This document shows positions 36,146 through 48,679 of a stretch of 64,000 bases of DNA, one piece after another; positions within the stretch are counted from its first letter, which is position 1; every line of letters begins with the position of its first letter. The DNA is from Plenodomus lindquistii (lineage: Eukaryota; Ascomycota; Dothideomycetes; Pleosporales; Leptosphaeriaceae): positions 1,011,937 through 1,075,936 of the forward strand of contig JANUWI010000016.1 of the NCBI GenBank assembly GCA_025504975.1. The letters run 5' to 3'. Made by a program: the position numbers and the translations under genes. The notes beneath the pieces were generated by a model, which ran no database searches, was not told the origin of the DNA, and saw only the letters and a list, made by a program, of their open reading frames with translations.

Positions 36146-37240
36146 ATGACTTATGAACTAGAAGGGTAAGTTCTTCTCCGCATGGAGATGAGATACCGGC
36201 TGACAAGCTTAGTGTGGCTATTGTCACCGGAGCTGGCGGTGGCGTTGGTAGGCAATGTGTTCTTGCATTTGCTGCTGAGGGTTGCTCTGCAATTGTGGGG
36301 TTTGAAGTTTCCGCAAAAAGCCTCAGAGAGACAGAGTCGACCCTGAAAGCCGAATTTCCAAATGTGGAGTTCCTGCCGATCGTAGTTGATCTCAGCAACG
36401 AGCGAGACATCGAAGCCGCCTTTGAGAAGACGGTGAAACAATATGGCCGCATTGATTACCTCGTCAATAACGCTGGAGCACCCATTGGAACGAAGCGCGT
36501 TGACGACTTCACGGTGGAGGACTATGATCTTTCTCATGCAGTGAACTCGAGAGCCGTATTTCTTTGCCAAAAGTATGCATTGAAGCAGATGATGCGTCAG
36601 GAGCTGAAGCCGCTCAAAACAGTGTATGTGCTATGCTCCCTTGGTAGTCTTGTCAGCTCACAAGATACAGGAGAGTATCCAAGAACCGTGGCGATCGTCG
36701 CGGAGCGATCGTTCACGTGGCATCAGCGATTGGTTTGGTCGGCATGAAGCACAATGCAGCCTATAGCGCTGGGAAAGCCGGTATGGCCGCGCGATCATGG
36801 ATTCAGTCCCACTAGCTGACATTTTCCAGCTGCTATCTCGTTAGCTAGGGGTGCAGGAATCGATTTTGCAAAAGAAGGTATTCGCGTCAATGCTGTCTGT
36901 CCAGGGTAAGGAAGCCGCTGTTGCGCATGAAATGAAATTGACCACTCGCAGCTGGCTCGATACACCCATGGTGCCTGTCGAAGCGCGTGAAGGGGTGGGT
37001 CTCTTCGAATTCGTTTGATGATAGTTCTAACATTACGAAGTTTGCACCACACATCAACATGGCACCAATGGAGAGGATGGGTGATCCTGCGGAGATAGCA
37101 GATGTGGTTGTCTTCCTCTGCAGTGATCGTGCTAGTTTCATGACCGGACAAGCGGTAGTAGTATGTTCCCTCGGTGTACTATTTGTCGTTCCCCTTGCTA
37201 ACGCAACACTAAGGTCGATGGAGGATATACCATTAGATGA
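36146..37240 (+). CDS. Short-chain dehydrogenase/reductase (SDR)
   Basis: Seven exons: 36146-36165, 36213-36623, 36671-36780, 36830-36905, 36952-36994, 37041-37160 and 37214-37240. The introns are 46-53 bp and the product is 268 aa, the classical SDR length. The cofactor motif TGAGGGVG crosses the first splice. NNAG is at LVNNAGAPIG. The Ser of VHVASAIGLVG and the YSAGK active-site pair are intact. CPGWLDTPMV and MTGQAVVVDGG are further classical SDR features. The enzyme oxidises or reduces an alcohol/ketone with NAD(P); the substrate is unknown. It converges with the sugar transporter at 37775, so the two may serve the same pathway. The number of introns in so short a gene is high for this window. 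Confidence 0.9.
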
Positions 37241-37774
37241 TTCATACTTATTTCCAAAGAACGTAGCGAACAATTCTCCGTTGAACCTCATTCTATCTTG
37301 CGCATTAGAACTTCAATTGGGAGGCCATATGTTGTTAAGAAGCACTCGAGAATAGAAGACAGAGCCTAAAAGATGATATAACCTTGTTTACTGTCCCATA
37401 TACGGGTAGAAGTAAAGATAAGCAAGACCTCTTATCGACCTTGCGCCCACGTGAACCCATTTCCACTCATGCTCGCGTGTTGCATCTACGATCATTTTGT
37501 CTGTGTTGCGACGTCCAAGAAATAATTGTCGACCATCAGGAATATTTTGTCCCAAGGGACTTGTCGCAATAGCCCCCTTGGAATGGATTCCACTGATGTA
37601 GAGATGCAAGCAATACGAAGGATGCAGGAAGGAAGACTTGAATTAGACATCAAGCAAAATCCTACGGTACGACTAAGTACCTTGCAATGGTAAGCTGGTG
37701 GGAGCAATGCTTACTTGTATGTGCTATACGCTTTTTGTGATCCAATAAAACTACAATTTGATGATTACAATTAT
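37241..37774. other. Intergenic, convergent 3' ends
   Basis: 534 bp between the stops of the SDR and the transporter. No gene seen. Confidence 0.4.
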
Positions 37775-39558
37775 TTACACAACTTCACTTTTGGACGGTG
37801 CCTCGAAGACTTCCAATGACGTTGAGTTTGACATATCATCCAATCTGAGCTCAACGGTCTCCCCGAACACAGCATTGATACCTTCCAATGTCAGACCTTT
37901 GGTCTAAATCGGCTGTTAGCAGACATTCCGAAAGCGCGCCATTGGTAGGTAGAAGGCTTACCTCTGGGAAAAAGAAGTAGACTATCGGCAAGACTGCTCC
38001 ATTGCAACCAATGAAGATCAGGGCGTACTTCCAGGTAAGTGCTTCTAACGCAAGCGGAGACGTTTGAGAGAAGATGATGGTGACACAAGTTCCCAAAAAC
38101 ACCGCAAAGGCCATTCCAGGAGCTCGAATTTTCGTTGGTAGGACCTCTGTGGCGTAGGTATAAGGTGTGCTCTGATATGTGGCGCCAAACCAGAAGATAA
38201 AGAGCATGACTACAGCGACACCTCCTCTCGCCCACGCCATGTTTTGCGTTTCACCATAGTATTTGGTGCAGACCACGAAGAGAGCCAGAAGTACGGATGT
38301 TCCCATCAGGCCGCTAAGAAATAAGATTCTCCGGCCTGCACGGTCGATGAGAAAGAGACAGCAGACGCTTCCAATACTAAGGCATATTTGGAACACTGCA
38401 GTCATCATCAAAATCGTTCGCAGTGAAAAACCAAGACCGATGTACAGGATCGACTAGAGAGTGATTAGTTCATAGTGAGATCGTAGGCAATGGAGATGAC
38501 ATACTTGGTATTGTTGAATAGTCTGAGCACCAATAGTCTGGCAAGAGACCTGAGCGACGACAGTAACGAGAAGACGTTTGCGTTCGCTTGCATTTGTAAA
38601 CATCTGGTGCCATTTCCTTTGCACCTTCTCACGCCTCTCGAGGTCAAGTTGTGCTGAGATCTGGAGAAATTCCTTTTCCCAAAATGTAGGATCATCGTGA
38701 TCGTCGTGCAGTCGTTGGAGTACTGCCTTGGCTTCGTCATGCCTTCCTTTCATAATCACTATTTCGCAAAATTAGACACGCCGGGTAAAGTAGCAGATAG
38801 TACACTTACGCCAACGCGGTGAAAACGGGATAAACCATACACCGATGACAATGATTATGGCGGGCAGTGCCTGGAGTGCCAATGGAAATCGCCTATTTCA
38901 CGTCAATCATGTATCAACGCTTTGTGTCCTTGAAAAGGAGTACACACCATGCAAAGGACAGATTAGAGGAGAAATTGGCAGCATAGCCGACCCATGCACC
39001 GATTGCTCCCGCCGCAGCAAGTACAGTCAGCTGCAAGCCAACCATTGCACCTCTCAAATGAGGTGGGGCAATCTCAGCCTGGTAGATAGGAACTGGGACA
39101 AGAGCATGTGCCACGGAGAATCCGCCAAGGGCTCTGCCAACAAAGAAGACCGCATTGGTGCTGGCAGCAGCTTGCATTACGGCTGCAATGATACCTATCA
39201 CAGCACCAAACAAAATTGTGTGTTTACGTCCGATCTTGTCGCAGAGGTACGATCCGACAGGCATACCAATCGCTGTGCCACCAAAATAGGTCGATACAAA
39301 AGCGCTGAGAGGAGGGTCAGATTGGCGCATTTCTTTTGATAAATAGTCCAGTATAGCTACCCTTGTACGGTCGCATCAGGCTTGAAGGTCTCTATGAACC
39401 CGGCCTGAGCAAAACTAATGTCTTGATTAGCTGGAGTGCAATGCTGTGTTGAAAAGCACCAACACTCACGTAGAAGCGATGATGACTGAGTCGTATCCAT
39501 ACAACACACAGCCAAATGCAGCAATGGCAGCGCAACGCCAAGTGTATGCTTTTCCCAT
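37775..39558 (-). CDS. MFS sugar/polyol transporter (SP family)
   Basis: Seven exons: 39558-39470, 39414-39361, 39304-38948, 38892-38810, 38758-38505, 38453-37962 and 37903-37775. The introns are 51-58 bp and the product is 485 aa. The start at ATG 39558 (MGKAYTW) matches family starts; an upstream in-frame ATG at 39675 is less likely. About 12 spans are expected. Family signatures: CDKIGRKHTI (D..GRR-type), GRALGGFSVA, PVPIYQAEIAPPHLRG, SPRWL, DRAGRR and PETKGLTLEG, the last crossing the final splice. It belongs to the hexose/quinate/galacturonate-type transporters; the substrate is not determinable. It carries solute across the plasma membrane by proton symport. Confidence 0.92.
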
Positions 39559-41243
39559 GATTTTTTGCGAGACTTCCGTCTTCGGAGTTAGCAATTGGTA
39601 AAATCCCGTATAAACCGATCCTCCGCGATGAACTGCGATATTAGAACAAGCAAGGGACCACAATTTATATAACATATTTACTTATGCAATCTAGACGGCT
39701 ATGAGAGGTGTAGACTGTGACAGGGGCGTGTTGTGGGATAATTTCGCTCAAATTTCAGACTTATGCAATTCACATCTGGACTAACATTAGAATCAAAGAG
39801 TGAATGAGTCTGGAAGTGCAATGCGGGGATCTACCCCGCATGAGATCTTGTGGGGTAAATCCCCGAACATGCAGATGGCTGGGTGCGAGCGTTCCACTCG
39901 GGTCAATTTCGTGCGGATTGATAGAGCTCGCAGATTGCGGCTAATCTCCGTCACAGAGAGACCGAAGCAACGGTAGCCGGAATTCGATGGGCCCAGCTTT
40001 TGTCTGCCGTTCGATGAGACTTAATTACTGTGGCTTGCATTGCTGAACATTACGGAAGAGCTGCACAGGGATGTGTGGTGGATGTGTTCTTTTTCGCACT
40101 CCTTCGAACTGAACATCTTGACCCTCTGCATCATCATAGAATAATTGGAGATGAATGGCAGTGAAACCATCACGAGATCGACACAATTGGCTTCAACGAC
40201 ATGCTTGCCTCGCTGCTAAAAGCCGGTCCTGAATCTCATGATATGTTTGTGGATAGTCCAGATGCCGTGCTTGGAACTGACGCACGTCGCGCATAGATGA
40301 GCAATTGCTTCCAATAAACGCCCCGAGACATGCCAAAGAAGGGTTGGATAGATGGATACGAGAATTTCAAGAGCGGACAGGGTGTAATCCCCCTAACAAT
40401 ATTGCTTCACTTGGATGTTAGTATCATTGCCGAATGTGAATGAATAACCAACGTTGACAACACCGAGAGTTAGGAGCGGCTTGATGCATTTGCAGTCCGA
40501 ATCGATCAGGATGAGCATACTCCACGCGAACGCCTAAGTAAGACGCTGATTATGGGGTCTCAAAGCTCACGTTCAAAGGGGTGGCGCGGGAAGGAGAAAC
40601 CGGAATCCAGGTGGAGCTGGTCTCGGTGTGCAGTCTTTGGCTATTGGGCATATAGTTGGCTGTGGCGGGTCAGTAACCCTGAGTGTGCGAGATGTGTAGG
40701 CATCGGGAATGCGTAACACGGCTGTATCCAAGCCAGGTTCGAGAGGCTCACTACATAATAGTTATCTGTACCTGGGTAGAAGGAAATGGACACGTCATGC
40801 AGTCGCGCATCGCGTGGCGCAAGAAGAACCCCGCGAGCATGGAAAAATCAGTTAGGCAATGACGAATCCCGTTGAGTCAGTGAGTACGCGCAAGGAGGTC
40901 ATGATCTTCTGCTTTGGTACGGTATTCCCAAGCATATGGTAAAAATGTTAGCAGGTGAAGTTTTGGACGTGGTGGGATTATGGGCGAGACAAGGTCAGGT
41001 TCCGCATGAGCTCATACCATTGCCAGCTGCGAACGATACACTCAAGAGAGTTGAATAACGTGGGCGAATAGTTAGAGCGGAAGTTGAATTGACACTGGCA
41101 ATCAGGAGCCCCAGCTGCGGGGCGATCCGCTAAGGTCGAACAGAACAGGATCTACTCAGCGGACTACTTTTCACATCTTCCACCCTGACTTCTGGCACAA
41201 ACAATCAATCATCGACTACATTTTACGAGTTCAATTCGCAAGC
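39559..41243. other. Gene-free interval
   Basis: About 1.7 kb with no open frame of note on either strand. Composition is ordinary (not AT-rich), so it is not a classical RIP-degraded repeat. I see nothing I can name. Confidence 0.5.
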
Positions 41244-41617
41244 ATGCTTCAACGAAGCCAACTAATGCGCCGCCGCAATCGTCCTGCGTCGCAGGCCCAC
41301 AGACACCACAGCCAACGGGAATGTGTGTCCCCCTCCTGGCTTGACCAGCGCCACCACAAATTAGCCATGGTTCTGTATCACCCATCGCAGCGTCCGTGGT
41401 CGCTACCGAACATGTCCGCGCTCGAATAGTAAGTTGCTTGGGATTGCTGACGGTTTACATCCATGCGCACAGTAGCACCACGATCTCTGGCGTATTGGGC
41501 GCCACTTACGGCGACCGCAGGGCTCCTTGCATGGTAGTCGAACATGCAGTTGCCGTGACTCAGCGAGGTTTGTACAGTTCGTGCTCCGCTCGTGTGGAGT
41601 CGTGGGCAGATGAGTAA
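41244..41617 (+). CDS. Possible small two-exon hypothetical gene
   Basis: Exons 41244-41428 and 41473-41617 would give 109 aa. The 44-bp intron has GTAAGT, a CTGAC branch and CACAG, and the frame closes. The protein is basic at the N-terminus and has no recognisable domain. The support is only the splice signals. Confidence 0.3.
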
Positions 41618-42152
41618 ATGCAGATGCTGGGAGGAAAATGGCGTATACTATGGTACTCTCGGGTCACCTTCAACATTCAGCAAGCGATCGTATGTACGCG
41701 CCGTTTGAACAGACTACCCCGCAACTTCTACAGGAATGAGAATCCATTTGGTCTTGGAAGACCCATCTCAGATTCATGGCAGCGATCGGTTTCTTGATCC
41801 AACGGGTGTACTGAGATAAGCGTAGGTCTCGGCGATCTAGGATTTCAGCCACGTCTTACGTGAGAGCTACGGAGTCCGAGCCGCCCCAGAGCAAGACTCA
41901 CAATAGCTTTCTCCCCATTGGAGACCTGCACGGAGAAGGTTCGATATTGCTTGATCGAGAAATGCTCGCACCGATAAAGCAAAATGGATGATGCACTTGA
42001 TAGCGCCTCAGTCCTCAACCCAGAAAGAGAACCCTGGATCGTTCTGCAAAGGCTTCGGCAGATGTCTAGCCAATCGTCCGGTTTGTTCACAATTTAGGAA
42101 GAAGTTGTAGAGAGCTGACTATGTGAGCGCGAACGCTATCGCACGGAGGGGT
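41618..42152. other. Intergenic
   Basis: Promoter region of the oxidoreductase/hydrolase fusion. A minus-strand open frame (about 41845-42090, 81 codons, ATG 42090) is possible but unrecognised. Confidence 0.35.
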
Positions 42153-45100
42153 ATGGAACGCCACCAGTTGGAAAGCCAGCTTGACCTAGACTTGACACGT
42201 CACACCCAGGCCCAAGAAGAGCCCATAATAACCGTCGAGCGATCATCTACTACTTCGCACAATCGTCTGTTTGTCGGCAAAATGATTCTTACACTCTTCA
42301 TTTCTGCGTTAGTATCATTATGTCAACATATCTACGACGCACATGTTCAACGTGCACTGTATTGGCTCCTTGCGTTGATAAATCCGGGCATAAGTGCAGA
42401 CTCGACTACCGGAAGTTCAAGAGAAAGACGCACCGAACGGGAATTTCCTCGTCTGAGTCGGCCTGCGTCTACTATAAGATCGGAGTATGACATCGTCGTG
42501 ATAGGCTCTGGATACGGCGGCGGCGTTGCAGCATCACGGATGGCAAGAACTGGCAGAAGCGTATGCGTACTCGAACGCGGTACTGAATTGTGGCCTGGCG
42601 AGTATCCAGTTACACTCACGGCTGCGCTAAAAGAGTTTCATGTTCAAGGCAAACTCTTCAAAACCCATGCCAGCGTCGGTAAAAAGAATGGTTTTTTTCA
42701 AATGCTCAAGGGTAAAGGCCAAGTGGTTTTATCCGGCTGCGGACTTGGTGGCACAAGTCTAATCAACGCTGGGGTCTTCCTGCGAGCAGATAAAAGGGTC
42801 CTCCAAGGCAAAGAGTGGCCTGTTGAGATCAGAGAGCGTCCTGACATCTTAGACAAGTGTACGTCCTTTACTTATCGAAAATCGAAACGAGTGGAGTGGA
42901 ACACTGATACGGATCTAGACTATGAACGTGCAGAGACCATGCTCGAACCGTCGTCGTTCCCAGAGAGTGCAGATACACCACAGAAGCTTTCCGTATTGGA
43001 GCACCAAGCGAGCGCTCTAGGAATTGATGAGCACTTCTCAAGACCACCAGTTACGACTGCATTCGATGTGAAAACGAACCGTGCAGGGGTCCAGATGCAA
43101 GCAGCTAGAGGCGACGGCAATGACTGTACTGGTGTCAACGATGGATCCAAGAATTCGGTGCTTGTAACTTATGTGGCTGATGCTTTCAGGTGGGGTGCGG
43201 AAGTTTTCTGCGAGGTCGAAGCTCGGTATATCCAGAAAGCTGAAGAGGCCAAAGGGTACCTGATCGGTTACCGTACACACGACGGTGGTGCTGCAAGCAA
43301 AATTCTCAAGTTTGTCCGGGCGGTCAGTGATTCCGATTGATGTCTGCTGGCGTTTGCTGATTACCAATGGCAGAAAGAACTTGTGTTCCTTGGAGCAGGG
43401 GCTTTGGGGACAACCGAAATTCTTCTTCGATCTCGATCGCACGGTATCTCTACTTCGCCACTTCTTGGACGAAAGATGTCTGATAACGGAGATCTGTTGG
43501 CTTTCGCTTGGAATTCCGACCGAACTGTGAATAGTATCGGTCAGAACTCTGCTTCAATCACTTCATCCGAACCGTGTGGTCCCGTCATCACCGGTTGCGT
43601 CGATTTGAGAGAGAAAGCAGAAGTGAAGGAGGGATATGTGATCCAAGACGGTGCGGTGCCTCAAGCACTGTCCCGCATATTCCAAGCGCTTATCAATATA
43701 CCGGCGACAACACATGAAGTGCCTTCAGGTCATCGACTAAGCCGAACAGTGGCGGCACTAAAGAGTTGTGTCTTTGGCGCGTACTACAAGAGTGGCAGCG
43801 TGCAGCGCACCGCCGTGTACCTCATCATGTCACACGATGACGCAGAGGGAACTTTGGAGTTGACTCGTGATAACATCACGATGCGATGGAGTAGCGTTGC
43901 CACTTTCAATGAAGGTTCGGCTATACGGGACCTGTTATCGAAAGCCACTCGCCGTATTCGAGGCTCTTTAATTCAGGCGCCACGTATGACGGTTCATCCA
44001 CTGGGAGGTGCTCGCATGAGTAGCACTGGAAGGGGCACTGATGGCGTAGTCAGTCACAATGGTCAGCTGTTTGTTGGATCTCAATCTGACACTCATCGCG
44101 GCATATACTGTGTGGATGCTTCAGTCGTTCCATCATCACTCGGTAAGCCAAATTCTCGGATAAGCCGTTAGTTGATTCGACTAAGCATGCTTTATTCAGG
44201 CGTTAATCCAAGCGCAACGATCACTGCTCTTGCAGAAAGGACTTGTGAGACTGTTATCCGAGAGCGTCATTGGCAGTCACACGTGGGTGTGAATATGCTG
44301 ACGGACAAATATGAACGACCGTTGATACCATTGCCGGAGAAACGAAGCTTGACAAACCGTACGAACGAGATCGTACAAGCTCATGCGCAACGCGGGCTGT
44401 GGTTTGATGAAGTTCTGAGGGGAACCTTGGAGGTTAGCAGCCCAATCGGCCGAGCCGAGGATGCACGCACGAAGTTGAGAACGGCCTCGAGCTTAGCAGC
44501 GCTATCTCTAACGGTCAACATGCAACAAACCTCAGGAAAATCTTACACGGGTACAGCCACCGGCGCATTGATTTGCGAGGCGATCTCCCGAGATCCATTG
44601 TCAATTACTCGAGGCGTTATAAGACTCTTTACGGTCGATCCTGACGTATCGGATGCCGTGAACCTACTGTATGATCTCGACCTGCTCGGAACCAATGGCG
44701 AGGTTTATCATTTGCACGGGTTCAAGAGAATAGATCCACGTATAACACTCTCGCCCTCAAAGACCTGGGCAGCGACGACGACCCTTTTCACAACAATTGA
44801 CAGACGCGACAAGTCCGGCATTGCACGTGGTATTCTACGGCTCTCTATGCGAGGCTTTATCGACCAGGTGTTATCTCTTCGTTGTCCTCACACGCTTGGA
44901 TTGCATGGACAGATTCACGAGCGCATAAAGTTCCTGGAATTCTTCGCCCGGAACTTGGCCTCGTACGTTTTCAGTCCCGCTCGCCCACTTGAGCATTGCG
45001 ACACGCAATTAGCTATCGGTATCAACGAAAAGGCAACGCCTAGGGAGACATGGATCACGTCAGGAGATGGCGTACGCTTTTGTGTCAAATGCTGGAACCC

Positions 45101-46138
45101 TCCCACACGCATGGTCCCCAAATTGACTCCCATCGTGATGATTCCAGGCGCCGGTGTCGATGAGCAGGTATTCTCACTTCCAGCTATCTCTACAAACACC
45201 ATCGACTACTTCACGTCGCACGGGTATCGCTGCTATGTCCCAGTACTTCGGTTTGGCAACCCCGACGAGGCAAAGACTGGCTGGACCGTCTTTGATGCTC
45301 GATTGGATGTAAGCGCAGCTTTGCAACATATTAGAAAGCAAGAAGCGGGTAGAAGAGTGTACGCGATCGTTCACTGTTTAGGTAGTATTGCGATGGCAAC
45401 AGCTCTTTTGACAGGAGAGGTAGATGCTTCTTGGCTCTGCGGGATGACGTGCAGCCAAGTATTCACCGATTTGTTGTACAGCAAGGTCAACGATTTCAAG
45501 GCTCGACATGGAATTCTGCTAAAAGCTTATCGTGTAAGTGGCTGCCCGTATCTAAAGGGTTCAAGCTAATAGCGATGCACCAGCTGTTCGCGGGGAACTG
45601 GTACTCATGTAACTCTCCATCCTCCGCACCTTGGTTTCAACGTTTGCTTGATCATATCCTGCGCTATTATCCCGTAGGAGCTACTAAGGAGCTCTGCAAC
45701 TCCGCAGTCTGCCATCGATGCAATCTCCCATTCGGCCGTTGCTGGACCCATTCGAACATCAATCGCGCGACGCATGACTACCTAGGTAAAGTGTTCCATG
45801 GTATACACGTTAACTTCCTCGTTCACCTTACCCAAATGGGTGCAACACATCCTCATCACGTACGCACAAATCTTCCCACATTCGTTGATCTTGTTACCAA
45901 GGAAAGACTCCAAAACCTAAAAGGCTTGAAAATCTGCTTTCTTGTTGGCGGCGACAACGCAGTCTGGCAGACTCATGCGACAAAGACCAGCTTCGATGTG
46001 CTGACAGAGGCTTTTCCGGACGGGGAATATGAGAGGATGGTTATTCCTGGGTACGGGCATCTCGATTGCTGGATGGGAAAGGAAGCATGTGAGGATGTGT
46101 ATCCCTGCGTTGCGCAACACCTAAGAAGGTGCGAGTAA
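42153..46138 (+). CDS. Cholesterol-oxidase-like GMC/FAD oxidoreductase fused to an alpha/beta hydrolase
   Basis: Exons 42153-42858, 42919-43322, 43374-44142, 44200-45533 and 45584-46138 give 1255 aa. ATG 42153 is the first usable start. A hydrophobic stretch at residues ~33-60 may anchor the protein. The FAD Rossmann motif is YDIVVIGSGYGGGVAASRMA (about 111-130), the form found in cholesterol oxidases. GLGGTSLINAG, LGAGALGTTEILLRS, HPLGGARMS and GIYCVDASVVP are further oxidase motifs. The middle ~250 residues are a conserved linker domain. The C-terminal hydrolase has VMIPGAGVDEQ (oxyanion side), a nucleophile elbow IVHCLGSIAM with Cys at about residue 1019, and the catalytic His region IPGYGHLDCWMG. 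Bacterial and fungal relatives with this order are thought to act on sterols or lipid-like alcohols. The substrate is unproven. Confidence 0.9.
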
Positions 46139-46243
46139 ATTGTTTACCATAAGTTCGGATCCTCAAGTAGCAGATTCTTTTGGCCTCGGAAGGGGAGGAA
46201 TGATTAGTGATACACAATTGCATAGACCCTTTCTTTATAGCAC

Positions 46244-47999
46244 TCAATCAAAGAGAAACGCTGGAATTTTCCTCCAGCCCGTGGCTTTTGTCTCGACCGG
46301 CTCTGGGTTCTTGATAATCTCTTCTAGCGCATCGCGAATCGGTATTTCCGCCAGGGAAACGAACTTGGTGCCTTTGATGAACTTCCATAGTAGAAAGGCT
46401 GCTATAACAAGTGGTATGTCGCTGGAAGTCATCAGTATCTGCGCATTTCCAAAATCAGGAACGGAGCTTACAGGTACGAAGAGACGAAAGTGCTTGTTGA
46501 CCAATTGCCCTTGGTGAAAGTAGAGAAGCCACCGGTGAAAAGAATTGTCAAACACATGCAGAGCGCGGCTGGCGATGTGTATGGAGTCCAACGACTATGG
46601 AAGGGCAGTTCGCTCAGCGCAATACCCTGCTTCTTCATCGCCATACACAGACGTATATGATTAAAGAGGATAGCCGACCATGACACCAGTACGCCGGCAG
46701 CGGTGAGATCTACAAGCCACCAGAAGACCGTCATGGCGTTACTGGATAGTGCCATGAATGCTAGGAACATGAAGCATGTATTGAACAGCACGCATACATA
46801 GGGCACGCCCCATGGTGTGGTCCTTAGGAAGACACTTGGAGCCTGGCCCTTGATTGCGAGACCGAAAAGCACCCTGGTTCCTGAGAGAAGCGCTTGGTTT
46901 GAAGAAGACCAGGCTGAAGTTATCACCACGGCGTTAACAATGGATGGGATAGCCTTCAGCCCGGCTGCAGATGCCACGAGGACGAATGGGCTAGTTGTCG
47001 CATCGCCGCTGTAATCGTTGAGCCTGGGGTCGTCGCTGGATACAATCATACCAACGATGAGAACGGCTAAGATGTAGAAGATGAGCACACGCGCAAAGAC
47101 CTTCTTGCAAGCCTTGGGAATATTCTTCCGTGGGTTCTGGGTCTCCGCTGCGGCCATGGCCAGGCTTTCAACACCTGCAAAGCTGAACACCGCATTGGTC
47201 ATGACCGACCAGTAGCCTAGGAAATGTCCCCAACGACCAGTTGCAATGTGCTCTACGAATGGGCCAGGTGATTTCCAGTACCGAAACCCTATGCGTTCCG
47301 TTCCAGGTACACCTCCGAGATCAATGACAAGGCCCAGAATGATGAGGAAGATGACCAAGAGGATCTTAAGGCATGCGAAGAAAAATTCCACTTCTCCGTA
47401 TATACCGACAAACGAGATGCCGACCGCGAATGTGATGAAGATGAAGATGCAAATCCAGACTGCTGGGTTCAGGTCTGTCCAGAACTGAAACAGTACGCAG
47501 ATGGCAGAAATTTCGGCAGGTACCGACAAGAGATTGCCGTAAACGATGTTAAGGCCAATAGCAAATCCAAATGCAGGATCGACGAGGAATTCCGCATGAC
47601 GAACGAATGACCCGGTGACTGGGAGAAGAGCTGCAACCTCTCCCAGAGCGAACTGAACGGCGCAAACGATAAGTCCTACGGTCGCATACCCCAATAGGGC
47701 TCCAAGCGGTCCACCAGTCTGTATCGAACCTCCTAGTCCGCTATGCTGGCGTTAGCTGTCTGCAATATCGTAGCTGCACCTCGAGCGAGTGCTCATGCTT
47801 ACAGGAAAAGCCCAGTCCCAATCGCGCCTGCGATCGCTATCATCTGAATATGACGTTGACGTAGGCCACGCTGAAGATTGTTGTTCTCGAGATGCGTAAC
47901 AAAGTCGCCATCGTGGTTGATCTGCTCCCCCAGCGACGCTTCGATGTCCTGGTGTCCATCGGTGGACAACACCCCAACGCCCACATCCTTATTGCTCAT
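46244..47999 (-). CDS. Amino-acid/GABA permease (APC superfamily)
   Basis: Exons 47999-47803, 47740-46472 and 46421-46244 give 547 aa, with introns of 62 and 50 bp. ATG 47999 opens a polar N-terminus. The first span carries MIAIAGAIGTGLFLGLGGSI across the splice, the hallmark of the YAT family of fungal amino-acid permeases. GPLGALLGYATVGLIV, GEVAALLPVTGSFVRHAEFL and SFAGVESLAMAAAETQNPRK are family motifs. Twelve spans are expected. It imports amino acids by proton symport at the plasma membrane. It converges with the oxidase-hydrolase gene (105 bp between stops). Confidence 0.93.
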
Positions 48000-48679
48000 C
48001 TTGCCGCTCCCTTGCTCTTGCACGACCAGTACCAGAAAGGTGCCCTTGGGGATCCAGGTGCGTGGAAGGCAAAAAGTGAAAGAGCTTCGCGCGATCACTG
48101 TTACCACTCTACTTTCGCATTTGCAAGCTCAACCAAAAGATGGCGTGCTTGTGGATCAGCGCATCATTGCAAGAGTTCTTCGACGAATGCATGATTGTGG
48201 CGAAATGGGTTAGTGCGCTCCTGCATTGAGTTAAGCATCGATTGCGCGCTTGTTCGCGATAAGCTCCTTCCCGGTACCGGAAACCTTGCTGTTGACTGAG
48301 TTCCAATTTTCGCGTCCCTCTGTCAACTGACAAGTGAACGATGGGGCTAATCGCTGGTGCAGTAGTCTGCGCCGAAGGCTTGCTGTAGGACCACGTGTGG
48401 GCTTGCTCTTCAAAGGGGAGCAGACTGAGACTGAGAACCTGCGGGGCGAAGTGACGCCGAAGTCCTGCACCGAAAACGTGCCGAAAGTCTGCAATAAGTC
48501 TTTTCGACAATTTACCCATCTCATCAATCGCACAAGGAACAACAAAAGCATTCTTCTGCAAATCTAGTTCATTTGGAGGCCAGAATTGTGATATTGTGTA
48601 CCATCGATTCGGCCTCTGATCTCATAGCGTCCAGCTTTATTTCCGTCCAAGTCACTACGCGGATATCGCAATGCTTCAT
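48000..48679. other. Intergenic
   Basis: Promoter side of the permease and 3' side of the scytalone-dehydratase-like gene. Several overlapping short frames; none is convincing. Confidence 0.4.
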
